A stretch of DNA of 64,000 nt from Burkholderiales bacterium (GTDB lineage: Bacteria; Pseudomonadota; Gammaproteobacteria; Burkholderiales; Burkholderiaceae_E): assembly GCA_027487815.1 (NCBI GenBank), contig JAIYCW010000072.1, forward strand, positions 186,001 through 250,000. The letters run 5' to 3'. The translations under genes were made by a program, and so were the position numbers. Below are positions 32,184 through 41,802 of this stretch, in pieces. The notes under the pieces were generated by a model. The model did no database searches and was not told where the DNA came from. It saw only the letters and a program-made list of their open reading frames with translations. Numbering within the stretch: the stretch's first letter is position 1; every line of letters starts with the position of its first letter.

Positions 32184-33845
32184 GTGGCTCAATACGTTTT
32201 CACCATGAACCGGGTCGGCAAGATCGTGCCGCCCAAGCGTCAGATTCTCAAAGATATCTCCCTGTCATTTTTCCCTGGCGCAAAAATTGGCGTGCTCGGC
32301 TTAAATGGTTCGGGCAAATCCAGCCTGCTCAAGATCATGGCTGGCGTAGATAAGGATATTGAAGGTGAAGCCGTGCCGATGCCTGGGATCAACATCGGAT
32401 ACCTTGAGCAAGAGCCTCTGCTTGATCCCAACCTGACCGTGCGAGAAGCTGTTGAGCAGGGCTTGGGCGAGCTGGCTCAAGCGCAGCAAAAGCTCGATGC
32501 GATATACGCGGCCTATGCCGAGCCTGATGCTGATTTTGATGCGCTGGCTGCCGAGCAGGCCAAGTACGAGGCAATGATTGCCACTGCAGGCACCGATGTG
32601 GAGCATCAGCTCGAGATTGCGGCTGATGCGTTGCGCTTGCCGCCTTGGGATGCCACGATTGGGCCACTATCGGGCGGTGAGAAGCGCCGGGTTGCGTTGT
32701 GCCGCTTGTTGCTGTCCAAGCCCGATATGCTGCTGCTTGATGAGCCAACCAACCACCTTGATGCTGAATCAGTGGATTGGCTCGAGCAGTTCCTCGCGAA
32801 ATTCTCGGGCACGGTGGTAGCGGTAACGCACGATCGCTACTTCCTGGATAACGCTGCGGAGTGGATTCTTGAGCTGGATCGTGGATCGGGCATTCCGTGG
32901 AAGGGTAATTACAGCACTTGGCTGGATCAAAAAGATCAGCGCTTGAAGCAGGAGGATGCTTCCGAGTCAGCCCGCCAAAAGGCGATCAAGAAAGAGCTCG
33001 ATTGGGTGCGCCAGAATCCGAAAGGGCGCCAGGCCAAATCCAAGGCACGACTCTCGCGATTCGAAGAGCTGAGCTCGTATGAGTATCAAAAGCGCAATGA
33101 AACCCAGGAAATTTTTATTCCGGTAGCTGAGCGCCTGGGCACTCAGGTAATTGAGTTCAAGGGGGTGACCAAATCGTTTGGCGAGCGCTTGCTGATCGAT
33201 AACCTGACCTTCTCCGTGCCTGCGGGTGCGATTGTGGGCATCATTGGCCCCAACGGTGCGGGTAAATCGACTTTGTTTCGCATGATCACCGGTCAGCAGC
33301 AGCCTGATGCTGGTGAGGTCATTATTGGCTCGACCGCGCAGGTGGCCTATGTGGATCAGTCGCGCGAAGCCTTGGGCAACGACAAGTCGGTGTGGGAAGA
33401 CATCTCAGGCGGCTTGGACATCATTAATGTGGGCAAGTTCGAGATGCCTTCGCGCGCCTACATCGGTCGCTTCAATTTCAAAGGCTCCGATCAGCAGAAA
33501 TTGGTGGGCAATCTTTCAGGTGGTGAGCGTGGTCGCTTGCATCTGGCCAAGACCCTGCTCAAGGGCGGCAACGTGCTGCTACTCGACGAGCCCTCCAACG
33601 ACCTTGATGTGGAAACCTTGCGTTCGCTTGAAGATGCCTTGCTGGAGTTTGCCGGCTCGATTCTTGTGATTTCCCACGATCGCTGGTTTCTGGATCGGAT
33701 CGCCACCCATATCCTGGCTTGCGAGGGCGAGTCGCAATGGACCTTCTTTAACGGTAACTATCAGGAATATGAAGAGGAAAAGCGCCGTCGTTTGGGCGAG
33801 GAAGGTGCCAAGCCCCGGCGTCTGCGCTTTAAACCCCTGAAGTGA
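32184..33845 (+). CDS. ettA: Energy-dependent translational throttle protein EttA (ABC-F)
   Basis: A 553-residue ABC-F ATPase with two nucleotide-binding domains. Walker A motifs are GLNGSGKSS and GPNGAGKST; signatures are LSGGEKRR and LSGGERGR. The linker includes KGRQAKSKARLSRFEEL. The opening AQYVFTMNRVGKIVPPKRQILKDISLSFFPG and the end RRLRFKPLK identify EttA within ABC-F. It binds the ribosomal E site and links the first elongation steps to cell energy status. The start codon is GTG at 32184. The srkA-like gene begins 17 bp after the stop. Confidence 0.95.
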   Translation: MAQYVFTMNRVGKIVPPKRQILKDISLSFFPGAKIGVLGLNGSGKSSLLKIMAGVDKDIEGEAVPMPGINIGYLEQEPLLDPNLTVREAVEQGLGELAQAQQKLDAIYAAYAEPDADFDALAAEQAKYEAMIATAGTDVEHQLEIAADALRLPPWDATIGPLSGGEKRRVALCRLLLSKPDMLLLDEPTNHLDAESVDWLEQFLAKFSGTVVAVTHDRYFLDNAAEWILELDRGSGIPWKGNYSTWLDQKDQRLKQEDASESARQKAIKKELDWVRQNPKGRQAKSKARLSRFEELSSYEYQKRNETQEIFIPVAERLGTQVIEFKGVTKSFGERLLIDNLTFSVPAGAIVGIIGPNGAGKSTLFRMITGQQQPDAGEVIIGSTAQVAYVDQSREALGNDKSVWEDISGGLDIINVGKFEMPSRAYIGRFNFKGSDQQKLVGNLSGGERGRLHLAKTLLKGGNVLLLDEPSNDLDVETLRSLEDALLEFAGSILVISHDRWFLDRIATHILACEGESQWTFFNGNYQEYEEEKRRRLGEEGAKPRRLRFKPLK

Positions 33846-33862
33846 TGCACTGACATGCCATC

Positions 33863-34843
33863 ATGAGCTCGGATCCGGGCCGACCCTTTGCCGATCTGGA
33901 TCCGCAACGCGTGCTGGAGGCGCTTGCCAGTGAGCAGGTGATGGGTGACGGGCGATTGCTGGCGCTGAACAGCTACGAGAACCGTGTCTATCTCGTGTAT
34001 TTGGACGATGGCTCAAGCGTGGTGGCGAAGTTTTATCGGCCGGCGCGCTGGAGCGATGCCCAAATCCTTGAGGAGCATCGCTTTGCCCAGGAGCTTGCGG
34101 ATGCCGAGGTGCCCGCCGTGCCTGCGATGCTGTTGCCCAATGGCTCCACCCTCGGTCATTTCGATACGATGCGGTTCTCCGTGAGCCCCCGGCGTGGCGG
34201 GCGAGCGCCTGAGTTGGATGATGAGGATGTGCTGGAGCGGATTGGCATGTTTCTCGGGCGAATGCATAGCGTGGGAAGGCAAGCGAAGTTTCAGCATCGC
34301 GTTGCGCTCACGCCTGAAACCATGGGCTCAGAACCTATGCGCTGGTTACAAAACAGTGACATGCTGCCGATGGCCCAGCGCACCGCTTGGCTCGCTGCAG
34401 CCCATGGTGCACTCAAGGTGGTTGAGCAGCTGTGGTGTCAGGTTGGTCATCTGAGCCACTTGCGGATTCATGGGGATTGCCACCCCGGCAATATTCTTTG
34501 GACAGACTCCGGCCCTCACTTTGTCGACCTCGATGATGCAATGCAGGGGCCCGCGATCCAGGATTTTTGGATGTTGCTGGATGGTGAGCCCGAGCGCTCG
34601 AGGCACCAGCTCGCGGTGCTGCTTTCGGGCTACGAGCAGTTTTGTGAGTTCAATTGGGAGGAACGGCGTTTGATTGAAGCACTGCGCACCTTGCGGATGA
34701 TTCATCACAGCGCATGGCTCGCGCGGCGTTGGAATGACCCCGCCTTCCCGGCGGCTTTTCCCTGGTTTGGCACGGAGCGTTATTGGGAAGAACGCCTACT
34801 GGAACTCGGAGATCAGCAGGAGAAGATGCAAGCTGCATTATGA
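33863..34843 (+). CDS. srkA: Stress response kinase A (SrkA/YihE)-like protein
   Basis: A 326-residue aminoglycoside-phosphotransferase-fold kinase. It shows [27 protein letters not shown] (ATP site and lysine), the catalytic loop [10 protein letters not shown] and the metal-binding VDLDDA. These and the length match SrkA/YihE, which counters MazEF-related death and envelope/oxidative stress in E. coli. It probably shares a transcript with ettA. The acyl-CoA synthetase gene follows after 28 bp. Confidence 0.9.
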   Translation: MSSDPGRPFADLDPQRVLEALASEQVMGDGRLLALNSYENRVYLVYLDDGSSVVAKFYRPARWSDAQILEEHRFAQELADAEVPAVPAMLLPNGSTLGHFDTMRFSVSPRRGGRAPELDDEDVLERIGMFLGRMHSVGRQAKFQHRVALTPETMGSEPMRWLQNSDMLPMAQRTAWLAAAHGALKVVEQLWCQVGHLSHLRIHGDCHPGNILWTDSGPHFVDLDDAMQGPAIQDFWMLLDGEPERSRHQLAVLLSGYEQFCEFNWEERRLIEALRTLRMIHHSAWLARRWNDPAFPAAFPWFGTERYWEERLLELGDQQEKMQAAL

Positions 34844-34871
34844 TCCTGCTCGACTAAGCAGGAGACTCCCG

Positions 34872-36605
34872 ATGACCAATAATTCAAGCGCGCGAACCGC
34901 TTTAGCCCCCCAACTTCCCCAGGCCGGTATGTCTATGGTCTCGGGCGAAGTCTCGAGCACCTTGCTCGATTTGACGATACCGGCCCAACTCAAGCAAACC
35001 GTGCGCAAGTTTGGAGCGCGCCCGGCCATGGTGTTTCGTGAGCAGTCGGTCCGCTGGACTTGGGCGGAGCTTGATCGCGAGGCGGATCAACTTGCGGCCG
35101 CCTTGCTGGCGATGGGCATCACCAAGGGAGATCGCGTCGGGATATGGTCGCCGAATCGCAGTGAATGGGTGGTGACGATGTTTGCTGCTGCGCGTATCGG
35201 CGCGATTCTGGTGAACGTCAATCCTGCTTACAGGCTTGCCGAGCTTGAATACGCACTGAACAAAGTGCAGATCAAGCTGCTCGTCACCGCGGCTACCTTC
35301 AAGACATCCAACTATATCGCCATGCTCTGCGAGCTTGCACCTGAGTTGGCGCATCGCTCGCCTGGCCAGTTGCAATCGGTCCGGCTGCCACATTTGCGCA
35401 CTGTGGTGAGGATGGGCTCGGAGATCACACCCGGTATGTTGAACTACGCTGATCTGATGAAGATGGGCACACCGGATTTGATGGCCCGTCTGGATGCGAT
35501 CACCGCCGCGCTGCAGCCCAAAGACCCGATCAACATTCAGTTCACCAGTGGCACCACCGGCAACCCCAAGGGCGCGACTCTTACGCATCACAATATTCTG
35601 AATAACGGGATGTATGTGGCGGCGGCGATGCGCTTTACAGAGAATGACCGCCTGTGTGTACCCGTGCCGCTTTATCACTGCTTCGGCATGGTGATGGGCG
35701 TGTTGGCATGCACCGTGTTTGGTGCGTGTGCGGTGTTTCCTGCCGAGGCGTTTGAACCGGTAGCTACGATGCGTGCGATTTCGGAAGAAGGATGTACTGC
35801 GTTGCATGGCGTGCCGACCATGTTTATCGCGCAACTCGATCATCCCGAGTTTTCAAAATTCAACTTCAGCAGCCTGCGCACCGGTTGCATGGCGGGTGCG
35901 CCTTGCCCGATTGAAACCATGAAGCGGGTCAATACGCTCATGAATATGCGTGAGGTAACGATTGCTTATGGGATGACCGAAACCAGCCCGGTATCGTTTC
36001 AAAGCTCTACCGACGATCCGCTTGAAAAGCGTGTTTCCACTGTAGGCCGCGTGATGCCGCATTTGAGCTGCAAGATCGTTGATGACGATGGTGAGGTGGT
36101 TCCGGTAGGGCAGCGTGGCGAGCTTTGCACCAAAGGCTATTCGGTGATGCAAGGCTATTGGGATGATGAAGCCCGCACCGCAGAGTCAGTGCGCGATGGG
36201 TGGATGTTCACAGGCGATCTCGCCACGATGGATGAGCTGGGCTATTGCAATATCGTCGGCCGCGTGAAGGACATGCTGATTCGCGGTGGCGAGAATGTGT
36301 ATCCGCGCGAAGTGGAGGAGTTTCTCTTTCGGCACCCGGCTGTGCAAGAGGTGCAGGTGTTTGGCGTGCCTGATGAAAAGTACGGTGAGGAAGTAGCCTG
36401 CTGGATCGTCCTGAAGGCCGGGCAAAGCGCCACCGAAGCTGAGATTCGCGAGTTTTGCAAAAGCCAAATCGCGCATTACAAGATTCCCCGCTATGTACAT
36501 TTCAAGGCGGCTCTCCCCATGACAGTGACGGGCAAGCCGCAAAAGTTTGTGATGCGCGATGCCATGATTGCCGAGCTTGGGTTGAAGGTCGCGAAGACGG
36601 CTTGA
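34872..36605 (+). CDS. Fatty-acyl-CoA synthetase (AMP-forming)
   Basis: A 577-residue ANL-superfamily enzyme. The AMP/phosphate motif is [18 protein letters not shown], followed by [10 protein letters not shown], then [36 protein letters not shown] and the C-terminal catalytic lysine in TVTGKPQKF. It activates a fatty acid to its CoA ester; the overall sequence resembles ACSF2/FadD-type medium-chain enzymes. The ATG at 34872 follows AGGAGA. A TetR gene and two CoA-metabolism genes follow on the same strand. Confidence 0.93.
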   Translation: MTNNSSARTALAPQLPQAGMSMVSGEVSSTLLDLTIPAQLKQTVRKFGARPAMVFREQSVRWTWAELDREADQLAAALLAMGITKGDRVGIWSPNRSEWVVTMFAAARIGAILVNVNPAYRLAELEYALNKVQIKLLVTAATFKTSNYIAMLCELAPELAHRSPGQLQSVRLPHLRTVVRMGSEITPGMLNYADLMKMGTPDLMARLDAITAALQPKDPINIQFTSGTTGNPKGATLTHHNILNNGMYVAAAMRFTENDRLCVPVPLYHCFGMVMGVLACTVFGACAVFPAEAFEPVATMRAISEEGCTALHGVPTMFIAQLDHPEFSKFNFSSLRTGCMAGAPCPIETMKRVNTLMNMREVTIAYGMTETSPVSFQSSTDDPLEKRVSTVGRVMPHLSCKIVDDDGEVVPVGQRGELCTKGYSVMQGYWDDEARTAESVRDGWMFTGDLATMDELGYCNIVGRVKDMLIRGGENVYPREVEEFLFRHPAVQEVQVFGVPDEKYGEEVACWIVLKAGQSATEAEIREFCKSQIAHYKIPRYVHFKAALPMTVTGKPQKFVMRDAMIAELGLKVAKTA

Positions 36606-36623
36606 AGCGGGCGGGAAAAATAA

Positions 36624-36638
36624 TTGACCGATCGTTCC
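36624..36638. promoter_or_regulatory. TetR operator copy 1, upstream of the TetR gene
   Basis: TTGACCGATCGTTCC is nearly identical to TTGACCGTTCGTTCA upstream of the SDR gene (37317-37331). The first copy is 22 bp before the TetR start. Shared sites of this kind point to the intervening TetR protein controlling itself and the next operon. Confidence 0.65.
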
Positions 36639-36660
36639 ATTATGGGCTACTATGCTGCTT

Positions 36661-37242
36661 ATGGGACGTCAACGTGAGTTTTCCGAGCAAGAAGTATTGA
36701 ATGCTGCTGTGGCAGTGTTCACGGAGCGCGGTTACGCGGGCACTTCCGTGGCTGACCTCGCCCTGGCAACACAGCTTGGCAAGCAAAGCCTGTACAACAG
36801 TTTTGGTGACAAGCGCGAGTTATATCTGAAGGCTGTGGATTGCGCAGTCGAGCAATATGGGCCATTGATGTTCGCGATGCGAAACGCTCCGACTGGACTG
36901 GCTGCTGTGGAGATGTTTTTTGCCCATCTGATTGAGCAGTGTAGCGCGAGCGATGTTTCTGTTAACGGCTGTATTGTCAGCAATGGTTTGCTTGAGAATT
37001 TGCCAGATCGCCTGGTACATAGTCATTTGGCCAATAAATGGCAGCGTACTCACGAGGCGTTACGGGAACAGGTGGAGCGAGGTCAGAAGGATGGCTCGGT
37101 GACAAACCACGCCCCGTCGCTAGCTCTGGCCGATGTTCTGATGGGATTAATGAGCGGGGTTCGTGTTGCCTTGCGTGCCGGCCATGAGGTCGCGAGATTG
37201 AATCAAACCGTGTTGCTTGGCCTTGGAATACTGCGACGCTAG
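36661..37242 (+). CDS. TetR/AcrR family regulator
   Basis: A 193-residue regulator. The helix-turn-helix spans EFSEQEVLNAAVAVFTERGYAGTSVADLALATQLGKQSLYNSFGDKRELYLKA in outline; the recognition helix is in QLGKQSLYNSFGDK. The C-terminal domain is helical with two cysteines. An alternative ATG at 36652 would add three residues. Two matching operator-like sequences, one before this gene and one before the downstream SDR gene, indicate local autoregulation and control of the SDR gene. The ligand is unknown. Confidence 0.88.
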   Translation: MGRQREFSEQEVLNAAVAVFTERGYAGTSVADLALATQLGKQSLYNSFGDKRELYLKAVDCAVEQYGPLMFAMRNAPTGLAAVEMFFAHLIEQCSASDVSVNGCIVSNGLLENLPDRLVHSHLANKWQRTHEALREQVERGQKDGSVTNHAPSLALADVLMGLMSGVRVALRAGHEVARLNQTVLLGLGILRR

Positions 37243-37316
37243 GACCAGTTCACGGGTTTCCAGCAAGGGTGCTGGGTTAAGTGGTAGCGCCTTCGGGCGT
37301 ATTTTTTGGTCTAAAT

Positions 37317-37332
37317 TTGACCGTTCGTTCAA
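37317..37332. promoter_or_regulatory. TetR operator copy 2, upstream of the SDR gene
   Basis: TTGACCGTTCGTTCAA, 15 bp before the SDR start, matches the copy at 36624-36638 at 13 of the first 15 positions. Its closeness to the ribosome site suggests direct repression of the SDR gene. Confidence 0.65.
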
Positions 37333-37346
37333 TAAAAGGAAAGACT

Positions 37347-38087
37347 ATGGCAGCATTGCTTAAAGGAAAAACCGCTCTGATTACGGGCGCATCTCGAGGG
37401 ATTGGCGCAGCGATCGCCACAAGACTGGCTCGTGATGGAGCTCGCGTCATCGCTCATTACGGGGCTTCAGAGTCCGAGGCGAAAGCATTGGCTCGTCAGA
37501 TTGAAGCAGCGGGCGGCGCTGTACGCCTAATTCAGGCGGACCTCGCACAGCCTGGCGTAGCCACCAAAATAGAGGAGCAGGTCAAAGGTGAACGCATTGA
37601 TATCCTCGTCAACAACGCTGGGGTCGCGCCATTTGCGGACCTCGCCGCTACCGACGAGGCCACCTTTGATCGACTTGCGATGATCAATATGCGCAGCCTC
37701 TTCTTTATCACCCAAAAGATTGTTCCGCAGATGAACGACGGCGGACGCATCATCAATCTGTCCAGTGCCGTCACCCGGGTTGTGTTTCCGGGGATTCCGG
37801 CCTATGCAGCGACCAAGGGCTTTGTCGACGTTCTGACACTTCAATTGGCCGGCGTCCTGGGCGCACGAGGCATTACTGTGAATGCCGTAGCCCCTGGGGC
37901 TATCGATACCGAAATGAGTGCCTGGATTCATCAACCGGGGGGTAGCGACACCCTTAAGCAGATTCAGGCCCTGCCGGGCATCGGCAAGCCTGAGCACGTG
38001 GCCGATTTAGTCGCCTTTCTTGCGAGCCCGCAAGGCAGCTGGATTACCGGACGTACCATTGACGTGAGCGGTGGCACCAAGCTGTAA
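37347..38087 (+). CDS. SDR family oxidoreductase
   Basis: A 246-residue classical short-chain dehydrogenase. It has TGASRGIGAAIA (cofactor), NNAGVAPFADL, the active-site serine in INLSSAV, Y-A-A-T-K in PAYAATKGFV, and a C-terminal DVSGG. It would oxidise or reduce a hydroxyl/keto group with NAD(P)H. The ATG at 37347 follows AAAGGAAAG. It probably belongs to the regulon of the upstream TetR. Confidence 0.92.
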   Translation: MAALLKGKTALITGASRGIGAAIATRLARDGARVIAHYGASESEAKALARQIEAAGGAVRLIQADLAQPGVATKIEEQVKGERIDILVNNAGVAPFADLAATDEATFDRLAMINMRSLFFITQKIVPQMNDGGRIINLSSAVTRVVFPGIPAYAATKGFVDVLTLQLAGVLGARGITVNAVAPGAIDTEMSAWIHQPGGSDTLKQIQALPGIGKPEHVADLVAFLASPQGSWITGRTIDVSGGTKL

Positions 38088-38110
38088 ACCATTGTTTATG
38101 GATTAAAGTG

Positions 38111-38135
38111 CTGCCCTCAACTTCCAAGAGGGCAG
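38111..38135 (+). promoter_or_regulatory. Hairpin masking the ribosome site of the hydroxybutyryl-CoA dehydrogenase gene
   Basis: CTGCCCTC (38111-38118) and GAGGGCAG (38128-38135) form a perfect 8-bp stem with a 9-nt loop that ends one base before the ATG at 38137. The right arm contains GAGGG, the only Shine-Dalgarno candidate. If it folds, it would hide the ribosome site, so it could limit translation or act as a weak terminator of the SDR transcript. Confidence 0.55.
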
Positions 38136-38136
38136 T

Positions 38137-38988
38137 ATGCAAACCATCAACACGATAGGCATCATCGGCGCGGGCGCCATGGGCAGCGGCATAGCGCAGG
38201 CTTGCGCAGCTTCCGGGCTTCAAGTGATTCTGCAGGATGTTCAGCCCGCAGCTCTCGAACGAGCGCTTAAAACTGTGGGTGGCTCGCTGGATCGTTTGGT
38301 CAAAAAGGCCACGCTGGATGAAGCGGGTAAGGCTGCAATTTTGCAGCGTATTCAAACCAGCAGCGAGCCCACTGCGGTAGCCAAGGCCGATCTCGTTATT
38401 GAAGCGGCCACCGAGAACGAAGCGCTCAAGATCAAAATCCTTCAGGCGATTGAGCCTGCGCTCGCCCCTGAAACCATAATTGCAACCAATACTTCATCGA
38501 TTTCGATCACCCGCCTGGCAGCCGCCACTCAGCGGCCTGATCGGTTCGTGGGTTTGCATTTCTTCAATCCCGTCCCGGTGATGGCGTTGGTTGAAATCAT
38601 CAGCGGTCTGAAAACTTCTCAAGCCACCCAGGATGCCGTCACCGAATTGGCGCGCGCGTTGGGCAAGACCCCGATTGGCGTCAAGAACAGCGCCGGGTTT
38701 GTGGTCAATCGGATTCTGTGCCCGATGATCAATGAGGCGATCTTCGCCTTGCAAGAAGGGTTGGCCAGCGCCGAGGAAATCGATGCCGGTATGAAGCTGG
38801 GCTGCAATCATCCGATTGGCCCGCTGGCGTTGTGTGATCTGATCGGCCTGGATGTGGAGCTCGCGGTGATGGAAGTGCTTTACGAGAGCTTCAACGATTC
38901 CAAATACCGGCCCGCTCCCTTGCTGAAAGAAATGGTGGCTGCTGGCATGCTCGGGCGCAAGACCAGGCGCGGTTTCTACAGCTACTAG
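38137..38988 (+). CDS. 3-hydroxybutyryl-CoA dehydrogenase
   Basis: A 283-residue 3-hydroxyacyl-CoA dehydrogenase of the stand-alone (Hbd/PaaH) type. The NAD site is GIIGAGAMGSGIAQACAASG. Catalytic features include HFFNPVPVMALVEII (the histidine) and a glutamate downstream, and the C-terminal domain has GFVVNRILCPMINEA and LGCNHPIGPLALCDLIGLD. It oxidises (S)-3-hydroxybutyryl-CoA or similar esters. It follows the SDR gene by 49 bp and converges on the Crp/Fnr gene. Confidence 0.94.
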   Translation: MQTINTIGIIGAGAMGSGIAQACAASGLQVILQDVQPAALERALKTVGGSLDRLVKKATLDEAGKAAILQRIQTSSEPTAVAKADLVIEAATENEALKIKILQAIEPALAPETIIATNTSSISITRLAAATQRPDRFVGLHFFNPVPVMALVEIISGLKTSQATQDAVTELARALGKTPIGVKNSAGFVVNRILCPMINEAIFALQEGLASAEEIDAGMKLGCNHPIGPLALCDLIGLDVELAVMEVLYESFNDSKYRPAPLLKEMVAAGMLGRKTRRGFYSY

Positions 38989-38999
38989 AGGGCGGGTGG

Positions 39000-39707
39000 C
39001 TACTCGCCGATTTGGGCTAGCCGGCCCAGATCGAGCAAGGTAATGCCGCCATACTCGGCTTTCAGCAGGCCCTCGGCTTCGAGGGTTTGCAAGGCCTGAT
39101 TGACCCGCTGGCGTGAAAGCCCGGTGAGCAGCCCAAGCTCCTGCTGGGAGACTTCGAGCCGCTTGCCGGTGCCGGGATAAAGCACTGGATTACACATTTG
39201 TGCCAGGCATCTTGCGAGTTTGGCCTCCGGCCCGAGCAAGCGCTCATATTCCACCATCGCAATGAACTGGCCGAGTCGCTCATTGATCTGGCGCAGCAAG
39301 AATCGGTTAAAGCCAATGCTGTTGTCGAGCAAAAACTGAAAAGTTTTGCGCGGCACGTAGGCAATGACCGAATCGCGAAGTGCCACGACGCTATACCGGC
39401 GGGCTTCGCTCTTAAGCAGCGATCCTTCGCCGAGCCAGCCTCCACCTGGCACGCCTGTGAAGCTTGCCGATTTCCCTTCCGCGGTGATCACCGCAATTTT
39501 GACGAGGCCTCGCACCACGCCGATCCAGCTCTCCACAACTTCGCCCTTTTGGCACACCAGCCCATCTTCGGCGACTTCGCGAAGCACAACCTCGCGGCAA
39601 ATCTTGTCGACGTGATCCGCGTGTAATAGATCGCTCAGTCCGGTGTCTTGCAAAAGAGCGGATCGAAATAGCTCACGTTGTTCGGTGGTGGAAATCGAAG
39701 GCGCCAT
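39000..39707 (-). CDS. Crp/Fnr family regulator
   Basis: A 235-residue regulator with an N-terminal cyclic-nucleotide-binding fold (VVESWIGVVRGLVKI, GGWLGEGSLL) and a C-terminal Crp-type winged helix (QQELGLLTGLSRQRVNQALQTLEAEGLL). The cysteines needed for an FNR iron-sulphur cluster are not present at the N-terminus. The ATG at 39707 is chosen; an upstream open frame to 39950 overlaps the neighbouring promoter region and has no domain. It is divergent from the acyl-CoA ligase/ABC-transporter operon and is the likely local regulator. Confidence 0.9.
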   Translation of the reverse strand: MAPSISTTEQRELFRSALLQDTGLSDLLHADHVDKICREVVLREVAEDGLVCQKGEVVESWIGVVRGLVKIAVITAEGKSASFTGVPGGGWLGEGSLLKSEARRYSVVALRDSVIAYVPRKTFQFLLDNSIGFNRFLLRQINERLGQFIAMVEYERLLGPEAKLARCLAQMCNPVLYPGTGKRLEVSQQELGLLTGLSRQRVNQALQTLEAEGLLKAEYGGITLLDLGRLAQIGE

Positions 39708-39741
39708 TATTGAATCAGGGGAAACCCTAGTTAACCTCAAA

Positions 39742-39759
39742 TTGTCATTCAGAAGACAA
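39742..39759. promoter_or_regulatory. Candidate Crp/Fnr-type site before the ligase/ABC operon
   Basis: TTGTCATTCAGAAGACAA has TTGTC and GACAA arms separated by 8 bp, in the 115-bp gap between the divergent Crp/Fnr and ligase genes. Arm spacing is in the range of Crp/Fnr-family sites. Assigned from position and symmetry only. Confidence 0.4.
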
Positions 39760-39822
39760 CTATACCGGCGCAAGGCCACTACACTGCGCAGTTCCCCTCT
39801 TGAGGATGGAGACAACAATAAA

Positions 39823-41802
39823 ATGACAGCATCCAATGCTGCCAGCGCTAAAGCGCGTGAATATGGCAATACGACCTTTCCCCGGTTGCTGCTGCAACAC
39901 GCCCAGTCGCGCCCCCAGGCCAGTGCGCTGAGAGAAAAGGATCTCGGCATCTGGCAGACCCGGACTTGGGGTGCATTGGCCGCGGAGGTAGAGAAGTTGG
40001 CGGCGGCCCTGCAGGCCAGCGGACTCGCGCGCGGCGATCACGTCGCCTTAGTCGGAGAGAATCGGCCCCGGCTGTATGCCTCGATGATCGCGGTTCAGGC
40101 CATTGGTGCAATCCCGGTGCCGATGTACCAGGATGCTGTCGCGCAGGAGATGGTGTTTATCTTCCGCGATGCCGAGATCAAGCTCGCTATCGTCGAAGAC
40201 CAGGAGCAGGTCGACAAAATGCTAGAGGTGAGCGAGCAATATCCTGCGCTCGCCCGCATTGTGTATGACGACCCCAAGGGTCTGCGCAACTATGGCCAGG
40301 CGCAGCTCATCAGCTTTGACGCTTTTCTTGAGCTCGGGGCCAAAAATGCTCAGCCGAATCTTTTGACTTCGCTCGCCCAGGCTGGTTCGCCCGATGAAAC
40401 TGCCGCGATGTTTTACACCTCGGGCACAACTGGCAATCCCAAGGGCGTCATTCATACCCATCGCAATTTGATTTCGATGTCGACCATGGCCAGCCGCATG
40501 GAGCAGCTCACGGCCGATGAAGAAGTGCTCGCCTATCTGCCAATGGCCTGGATCGGGCAAAACATTTTTTCTTATGCCCAATGGCTGATCAATGGCTTCA
40601 CTGTGAACTGCCCGGAGTCGCAGGCAACAGTTGCTGCTGATATGCGCGAGATTGGCCCCACTTATTATTTCGCCCCGCCTCGCGTGCTCGAAGCCTTGCT
40701 GACCCAGGTTACGATCCGCATGGAAGATGCCGCGCCATTCAAGCGCCGGATGTTTCAAAAATATATGGAGCATGCGCGCAAGGTAGGCGGGCGTTTGCTC
40801 GATGGCGATACCAGCGTGAGCTTTGGCGACCGCTTGCGCTACAAACTCGGCACCCTCTTGGTGTACGGCCCGCTGCGCAATGCCTTGGGAATGAGCAAGG
40901 TGCGGGTGGCCTATACGGCTGGCGAGGCCATCGGCCCAGATCTATTTGTGTTTTACCGCTCCCTGGGCATCAACCTCAAACAACTCTACGGCTCCACCGA
41001 AACCGCAGTGTTTGTGTGTATCCAGCCCAACGGACAGGTGCGCGCCGATACGGTGGGCCCGGCTGTTGAAGGCGTTGAGATTCAGGTGGCAGCTTCAGGC
41101 GAAATTCTGATCCGCAGCCCGGGCCTGCTGCGTGAATACTATAAAAACCCCCAGGCCACTGCCGAGGTGAAGGATGCTGAGGGCTGGTATCACACCGGGG
41201 ACGCAGGCTATCTGGATCAGGATGGCCACCTCAAGATCATTGATCGCGCAAAAGATGTAGGCAAGATGGCCAACGGAGCACTCTTTGCACCCAAGTACAT
41301 TGAAAACAAGCTGAAGTTCTTCCCGTTCATCAAGGAAGCCGTGGCATTCGGTACCGGGCGGGATCAGGCCATGGCACTGGTCAATATTGATTTCGAAGCA
41401 TGCGGCAACTATGCCGAGCGGCGCAATCTTTCCTACGCTGGTTATGTGGATCTGGCCTCGCGCCAGGAGATCTATGCACTGGTGCAGGATTGCGTGGAAA
41501 AGGTCAATGCTGATCTGGCCTCTGATCCGGTCATGGCGGATTCCCAGATTCACCGCTTTGTGATCCTGCACAAGGAACTGGATGCGGATGATGAAGAGCT
41601 GACGCGCACCCGCAAGGTGCGCCGCGGCTTTATTGGCCAGAAATTCAGCGTGTTGGTTGATGCGCTGTATGCGGGCAAGCAAGAGCAATTTATTGAAACG
41701 CCGGTGCGCTTCGAAGATGGCCGCACTGGCAAGGTGGCCGCAACGCTGAAGCTAGCCAATACGAAAACCTTTGCCCCTGCTGCTGCCAAGAAAGCTGCCT
41801 GA
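39823..41802 (+). CDS. Long-chain-type acyl-CoA synthetase of the ABC-transporter operon
   Basis: A 659-residue AMP-forming ligase. Motifs: [66 protein letters not shown] and a C-terminal TRTRKVRRGFI. The long insert-containing layout is like long-chain acyl-CoA synthetases. It is the first gene of a tight seven-gene run with a Liv-type ABC transporter, and its stop overlaps the next start by one base. In Burkholderiales such clusters are thought to import and activate aromatic or branched carboxylic acids; the substrate here is not known. Confidence 0.9.
   Translation: MTASNAASAKAREYGNTTFPRLLLQHAQSRPQASALREKDLGIWQTRTWGALAAEVEKLAAALQASGLARGDHVALVGENRPRLYASMIAVQAIGAIPVPMYQDAVAQEMVFIFRDAEIKLAIVEDQEQVDKMLEVSEQYPALARIVYDDPKGLRNYGQAQLISFDAFLELGAKNAQPNLLTSLAQAGSPDETAAMFYTSGTTGNPKGVIHTHRNLISMSTMASRMEQLTADEEVLAYLPMAWIGQNIFSYAQWLINGFTVNCPESQATVAADMREIGPTYYFAPPRVLEALLTQVTIRMEDAAPFKRRMFQKYMEHARKVGGRLLDGDTSVSFGDRLRYKLGTLLVYGPLRNALGMSKVRVAYTAGEAIGPDLFVFYRSLGINLKQLYGSTETAVFVCIQPNGQVRADTVGPAVEGVEIQVAASGEILIRSPGLLREYYKNPQATAEVKDAEGWYHTGDAGYLDQDGHLKIIDRAKDVGKMANGALFAPKYIENKLKFFPFIKEAVAFGTGRDQAMALVNIDFEACGNYAERRNLSYAGYVDLASRQEIYALVQDCVEKVNADLASDPVMADSQIHRFVILHKELDADDEELTRTRKVRRGFIGQKFSVLVDALYAGKQEQFIETPVRFEDGRTGKVAATLKLANTKTFAPAAAKKAA

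Noticed and set aside
34902-35843. A 313-codon minus-strand frame
   Set aside because: Antisense to the acyl-CoA synthetase, which has all ligase motifs. No start signal or domain.
39708-39950. N-terminal extension of the Crp/Fnr regulator by 81 codons
   Set aside because: The extension has no domain, overlaps the divergent promoter region and the ligase start, and the family begins at the ATG at 39707.
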